This document shows positions 39,545-42,887 of a stretch of DNA of 42,887 bases, piece by piece. Origin of the DNA: an uncultured Eubacteriales bacterium (GTDB taxonomy: Bacteria > Bacillota > Clostridia > Oscillospirales > Oscillospiraceae); NCBI GenBank assembly GCA_900319695.1, contig ONPN01000028.1:1-42887 (forward strand), in the 5' to 3' direction. Position 1 is the stretch's first letter, and each line of letters starts with the position of its first letter. Position numbers and translations under genes: made by a program. Below the pieces are notes generated by a model. That model had not been told where the DNA came from and did no database searches. It saw only the letters and a program-made list of their open reading frames with translations.

Positions 39545-40869
39545 GCCTCTCCCTCCTTTGTACGTCCGTAGAGCAGCCCGTCCTCGGCGCTGTCGATCAA
39601 AACGGGCACAAGCTCGCCCTCGCGGCCTTCGCCCTCGAAGAAGACCTGGCCGTCGATCTCCGGGGAGTCGGCGTAGGAGCGGCCGTACCACTGCCCGCTC
39701 TCCTCGTCATAGCCCTCGCAGAGAACATCCAGCGTCTTCCCGATGAAGGACGCACAGAACTCGTCCATGATCGGGGCCTGAAGCTCCATAATAAGATCGG
39801 CGCGGCGCTGCGCCTCCTCAAAGTCCACATGCTCCATCTTCGCCGCGGGGGTGCCCTCCTCGGGGGAGAAGGGGAAGACGCCGACGCGCTCGATCTTTGC
39901 CTCGCGGAGGAAGGCGCAGAGCTCTTCAAATTCCGCCTCTCCCTCGCCGGGGAGACCCGCGATCAGGCTGGTGCGCAGGACGAGACCGGGCACGCGCTCA
40001 CGCAGGGTTTTGAACAGGGCGCGGATCTCGTCGCCGGTACCGCGGCGGTTCATGCTCTCCAGTATCCTGTTATTGATATGCTGGATGGGGATGTCCAGAT
40101 ACTTGACGATTTTGGGGTTCGACGCGATCTCGTCAATGAGCTCATCGTCGAACTGGTCGGGGTAGAGGTAGTGCAGGCGCAGCCACTTCACGCCCTCGAT
40201 CTCCGAGAGCCTGCGGCAGAGCTCCGCCAGCATGCGCTTTCCGTAGAGATCGGTGCCGTAGCGGGTGATGTCCTGGGCGATGACGATGAGCTCCTTCGCC
40301 CCGTGGTTAGCGAGGTCTCGGGCCTCCTCAAGGATGTTCTCCATGCTCCTCGAGCGGTAGCGGCCCCGGATATAGGGGATGGCGCAGAAGGCGCAGAAGT
40401 TGTCGCAGCCCTCCGCGATGCGCAGCCAGGCCCAGCCCGGGCCGGTGGTCACGACGCGCGGCAGCTCGTCCACCGGGGCGCTCTGGTCGGAGAAGAGGCT
40501 GAGCGTGCGCCCCTCCATGACGGCGTCCGCGGCGGCAACGATGTCCTTGAAATTGCTGATCCCCAGCACCGCGTCGATCTCCGGCAGCTCTGCGAGGATG
40601 GTCTCCTTGTAGCGCTCCGGCAGGCAGCCGGTCACGATCAGCCCGCCGAGCCGCCCGGCCTTCTTGAGCTCCGCCATCTCGAGGATGTTGTCGATGGCCT
40701 CGGACTTGGCGGCGTCGATGAAGCCGCAGGTATTCACAATGACTAAATCCGCGCCGTCCGGGTCGGAGACGAGCGTATAGCCCGCCTCGCTCATCAGGTA
40801 GAGCATCTGCTCACTGTTGACCAGGTTCTTGGCGCAGCCCAGCGAAATCAGGGCATAGGTTTTTTCCAT
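39541..40869 (-). CDS. rimO: Ribosomal protein uS12 methylthiotransferase RimO
   Basis: RimO is a radical-SAM enzyme that adds a methylthio group to an aspartate of ribosomal protein uS12. The 442-residue product has the N-terminal UPF0004 domain with the three cluster cysteines C12, C48 and C82 (SLGCAKNLVNSE, VNTCGF, TGCLPERY), the radical-SAM CxxxCxxC at C155, C159, C162 (GCDNFCAFC) and the C-terminal TRAM domain (from about 375). QDITRYGTDLYGKR and HYLYPDQ are RimO-type rather than MiaB-type blocks. It starts three bases after the recX stop, behind GAGGAC. Confidence 0.94.
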   Translation of the reverse strand: MEKTYALISLGCAKNLVNSEQMLYLMSEAGYTLVSDPDGADLVIVNTCGFIDAAKSEAIDNILEMAELKKAGRLGGLIVTGCLPERYKETILAELPEIDAVLGISNFKDIVAAADAVMEGRTLSLFSDQSAPVDELPRVVTTGPGWAWLRIAEGCDNFCAFCAIPYIRGRYRSRSMENILEEARDLANHGAKELIVIAQDITRYGTDLYGKRMLAELCRRLSEIEGVKWLRLHYLYPDQFDDELIDEIASNPKIVKYLDIPIQHINNRILESMNRRGTGDEIRALFKTLRERVPGLVLRTSLIAGLPGEGEAEFEELCAFLREAKIERVGVFPFSPEEGTPAAKMEHVDFEEAQRRADLIMELQAPIMDEFCASFIGKTLDVLCEGYDEESGQWYGRSYADSPEIDGQVFFEGEGREGELVPVLIDSAEDGLLYGRTKEGEA

Positions 40870-40872
40870 AGC

Positions 40873-41487
40873 TTAGTCCTCATATTCAAATGCGGCGCGG
40901 ACCCGTTCCAGAGCCTCGCGTATCTCCTCGCCCGAGAAGCCGCGGCGGTAGAGACTCGCGCTGAGCTTTCGCACTGCGTCGCGGTCGTCGGGGTCTCTGA
41001 GCTTCGCGGCGATCAGGCGGTCGAGCCTGTCATGGCTCTCCGGCATGGACGCCAGTGCCTCGTCCGAAAGCTCCCGCGGGATACCCCGGCGCATCAGCTC
41101 CTGACGCACGCGCCCAGCGCCGCAGCCCTTGGCGGCGTAGTGCCGCACGATGGCGGCGGCGTAGCGCTCCTCGTCGATGAGGCCGCGCTCCGTGATCCAG
41201 TCGGCGCAGTAGTTTGCCGTCTCCTCGTCGAAGCCCTTGTCCTTGAGCTTCTGCAAAAGCTCCTTTATCGACATCAGCCGCTGGGACACGAGCTCAAGCG
41301 CCTTTTCCCGTCCGAGGGAGCGGGATGATTCGCGCCGCAGCTCGTCGAGGGCCGTGTCGTCCAGCTCCCGGCCGGTATACAGGCGCAGCTCCGTCACCGC
41401 GGCGAGGGTGGATCTGATCTCCGTCCCGTCGTCCAGGCAGACGGTGACGCGCTCGGGGGAGCTCTGTTTCAGAGAGACAACGCGCAT
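40873..41487 (-). CDS. recX: Regulatory protein RecX
   Basis: RecX binds RecA filaments and limits their activity. The 204-residue protein is made of the three tandem three-helix units of the family: SLGREKALELVSQRLMSIKELLQKLKDKGF, YCADWITERGLIDEERYAAAIVRHYAAKGCGAGRVRQELMRRGI, and KLSASLYRRGFSGEEIREALERV. The ATG at 41487 is ten bases past the recA stop, with GAGGACTGAG upstream; a TTG at 41511 would start inside recA. Co-transcription with recA is the usual arrangement. Confidence 0.9.
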   Translation of the reverse strand: MRVVSLKQSSPERVTVCLDDGTEIRSTLAAVTELRLYTGRELDDTALDELRRESSRSLGREKALELVSQRLMSIKELLQKLKDKGFDEETANYCADWITERGLIDEERYAAAIVRHYAAKGCGAGRVRQELMRRGIPRELSDEALASMPESHDRLDRLIAAKLRDPDDRDAVRKLSASLYRRGFSGEEIREALERVRAAFEYED

Positions 41488-41497
41488 AGACGAACAC

Positions 41498-42563
41498 TCA
41501 GTCCTCGTCAAAGTCCGCGGCGCTCACGTCCACAGCCGGGGCGACAGTCGCGCGGCCCGCGGCCTGGGCGGCCTTCATGGCCTGGGGGCTCATCAGCTTG
41601 TGGGCGTTGTCGCGGATCTCCTGCTCGATCTTATTGCAGACCTCGGGGTTCTCCGCCAGATAGGTCTTCACGCCGTCGCGGCCCTGGATGCGCTGGCCGT
41701 CCACGGTGAACCACGCGCCCGCCTTGTCGATGATCTCCAGCTTGACGCCGAGGTCCACGATCTCGCCGATCTTGGAGATGCCCTCGCCGTACATGATGTC
41801 AAACTCCGCCTCGCGGAAGGGGGGCGCGACCTTGTTCTTGACGACCTTGGCGCGGGTGCGGTTGCCCACCATCTCGCCGTTGACCTTGAGGGTCTCGATG
41901 CGGCGCACGTCGATGCGGACGGAGGCGTAATACTTGAGGGCCAGGCCGCCGGGCGTGGTCTCGGGGTTGCCGTACATGACGCCGATCTTCTGTCTGAGCT
42001 GGTTGATGAAGATGACGGTGCAGTTATTCTTGGAGATGGCGCCGGCGAGACGGCGCATAGCCTGGCTCATCAGTCTGGCGAGGGCGCCGACCACGGTGTC
42101 GCCGACCTCGCCCTCAAGCTCAACCCTGGGGATAAGGGCGGCCACAGAGTCGATGACCACCACGTCGATCGCGCCGGAGCGGACCAGGGACTCGGCAATG
42201 TCCAGGGCCTGTTCGCCGGTGTCCGGCTGGGAGATGAGCAGGCTGTCGATGTCCACGCCGAGGGCGCGGGCGTAGGCGGGCTCCAGGGCATGCTCGACGT
42301 CGATGTAGGCGGCGTCGCCCCCGGCCTTCTGGGCGGAGGCCACCGCGTGCAGGGCGAGGGTGGTCTTGCCGCTTGCCTCGGGGCCGTAAATCTCAATGAT
42401 GCGGCCCTTGGGGATGCCGCCGATGCCGAGGGCGAGGTCCAGGGACAGCGAGCCCGTGGAGAGGGCCTCGACGTTCACGGAGATGTCGTCGCCCAGGCGC
42501 ATGATGGTGCCCTTGCCGTAGTCCTTTTCGATTTTCGGCGGGAATCTTTTTCTTTTCAGCCAT
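41498..42563 (-). pseudogene. recA: recA with N-terminal deletion and frameshift
   Basis: RecA is the recombinase and SOS co-protease. The normal start is the ATG at 42563 (GGAGAGAG upstream), reading [11 protein letters not shown]. Here the frame is lost: the next family-like sequence, [16 protein letters not shown], lies one frame over, and about eleven residues expected between (the KxKALxxALxQ helix) are absent. So roughly 30-35 bases are missing. From M at 42502 the frame is intact to 41498 (334 residues), with Walker [52 protein letters not shown] and an acidic end. AAGGG seven bases before that ATG could allow internal initiation, but the product would lack the N-terminal helix used for filament packing. 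Confidence 0.85.
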
Positions 42564-42579
42564 GTTCTCTCTCCGATCT

Positions 42580-42602
42580 GCCATAATATGGCGAATTATT
42601 CG
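42580..42602 (-). promoter_or_regulatory. Two short palindromes in the recA promoter region
   Basis: GCCATAATATGGC (42580-42592) and CGAATTATTCG (42592-42602) are adjacent perfect palindromes just upstream of the recA ribosome binding site. The first contains TATTAT on the minus strand, usable as a -10 box. Neither matches the Gram-positive LexA box (CGAAC-x-GTTCG pattern), although the second has the CGAA/TTCG ends. Confidence 0.35.
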
Positions 42603-42607
42603 ATACC

Positions 42608-42706
42608 CGGCTCCCCTGAAAGGGGAGCTGTCGCCGCCGCTTGCGGCGGTGACTGAGGGGTTTGACCCTTCCGCCCTTCGGGCACCTCCCCTTTCAGGGG
42701 AGGCAA
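42608..42706. repeat. Third copy of the CTTGGCTCCCC palindromic repeat
   Basis: It starts CGGCTCCCCTGAAAGGGGAG and ends CCCCTTTCAGGGGAGGCAAG, with inner GCCGCCGC/GCGGCGG and CCGCCC/GGGC stems and the GACTGAGGGG block. It is directly upstream of the recA promoter region. Confidence 0.85.
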
Positions 42707-42713
42707 GAGCGGC

Positions 42714-42739
42714 GGGCGACCGCAAGGGTCGCCCCTACA
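42714..42739. repeat. Right-half remnant of the CGTAGGGGC repeat
   Basis: GGGCGACCGCAAGGGTCGCC followed by CCTACA matches the right arm type of the copies at 27881 and 33579, ending in the CCCCTAC block. It directly follows the prmC stop on the minus strand. Confidence 0.6.
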
Positions 42740-42887
42740 TTACATTCTCCCGACGACGGCGCGGTCCACGCCGCGCGCGTCCTGGTGAATGCTGGTGGAG
42801 GCAAAGCCGCCCGCGAGCAGCATGTCGGCGACATCCTGGGCCTGCCCCTCGCCGACCTCAAAGATCAGCAGACCGTCGGGCCGCAGC
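42740..42887 (-). CDS. prmC: Release factor glutamine methyltransferase PrmC, C-terminal part
   Basis: The last 48 codons of a gene that continues beyond the right edge. The frame reads LRPDGLLIFEVGEGQAQDVA, then ADMLLAGGF and ARGVDRAVVGRM before a TAA at 42742-42740. G-G/D-L-L-x-F-E-V/I-G-x-x-Q followed by GF and D-x-x-G-x-x-R-x-V-x-G is the characteristic end of PrmC/HemK, which methylates the GGQ glutamine of release factors. Only the C terminus is visible, so catalytic NPPY cannot be checked. Confidence 0.75.
   Translation of the reverse strand, partial: LRPDGLLIFEVGEGQAQDVADMLLAGGFASTSIHQDARGVDRAVVGRM

Noticed and set aside
42580-42602. LexA box at recA
   Set aside because: The palindromes present do not fit the Gram-positive SOS consensus spacing (CGAAC-x-GTTCG pattern).

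Overview
This window looks like a chromosomal segment of a fairly GC-rich, spore-forming anaerobic Firmicute of the class Clostridia, most likely Oscillospiraceae-like. The grounds are SpoIIID, a class III (Firmicute-type) fructose-1,6-bisphosphatase, a clostripain-family protease, strong AGGAGG-type ribosome binding sites, and dispersed palindromic intergenic repeats of a kind I associate with that family. No rRNA, tRNA, CRISPR array or prophage was seen. The taxonomic call is inference.

Layout. (1) 282-6062, minus strand: a complete peptide/nickel-type ABC importer (two permeases, two ATPases, binding protein) with a SAM methyltransferase inside the operon. (2) 6063-6769: non-coding, mostly a 324-bp inverted-repeat element full of hairpins. 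(3) 6770-12001, plus: a degenerate-GGDEF/EAL protein, a 7TM/HD-GYP protein (both predicted c-di-GMP phosphodiesterases) and an MFS transporter, converging on nagA (12047-13165, minus). (4) 13311-19748, plus: a surface-polysaccharide locus with a glycosyltransferase remnant, two Stealth-type sugar-phosphate transferases around a GT8 glycosyltransferase, a broken ABC-2 exporter permease, its ATPase, and UDP-galactopyranose mutase. Its first 3.2 kb is visibly more AT-rich than the surroundings. (5) 19826-23588: two direct copies of the spoIIID 5' region bracket an SNF2-family gene; the left copy is truncated and carries a 117-bp element flanked by a perfect 4-bp target duplication. (6) 23786-30631: VOC protein, GT4 glycosyltransferase, fbp, nitroreductase, PfkB kinase, aldose 1-epimerase. 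(7) 30865-37268, plus: membrane-anchored clostripain-like protease, a small amphipathic-helix protein, a polyprenyl-phosphate sugar transferase and an O-antigen ligase/polymerase-like protein. (8) 37343-42887, minus: cysS, then prmC (3' end only), recA, recX, rimO, pgsA.

Three genes have lost internal sequence: the exporter permease (frameshifted), the SNF2 protein (in frame, without its Walker A region) and recA (N-terminal helix lost, frameshifted). Either this genome is locally decaying or the assembly has dropped sequence here; reads would decide. The other main theme is small non-coding repeats: at least three families (ends GGCAACACCG, CTTGGCTCCCC and CGTAGGGGC), plus a 14-bp tandem array. 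Some of them sit directly at gene damage.
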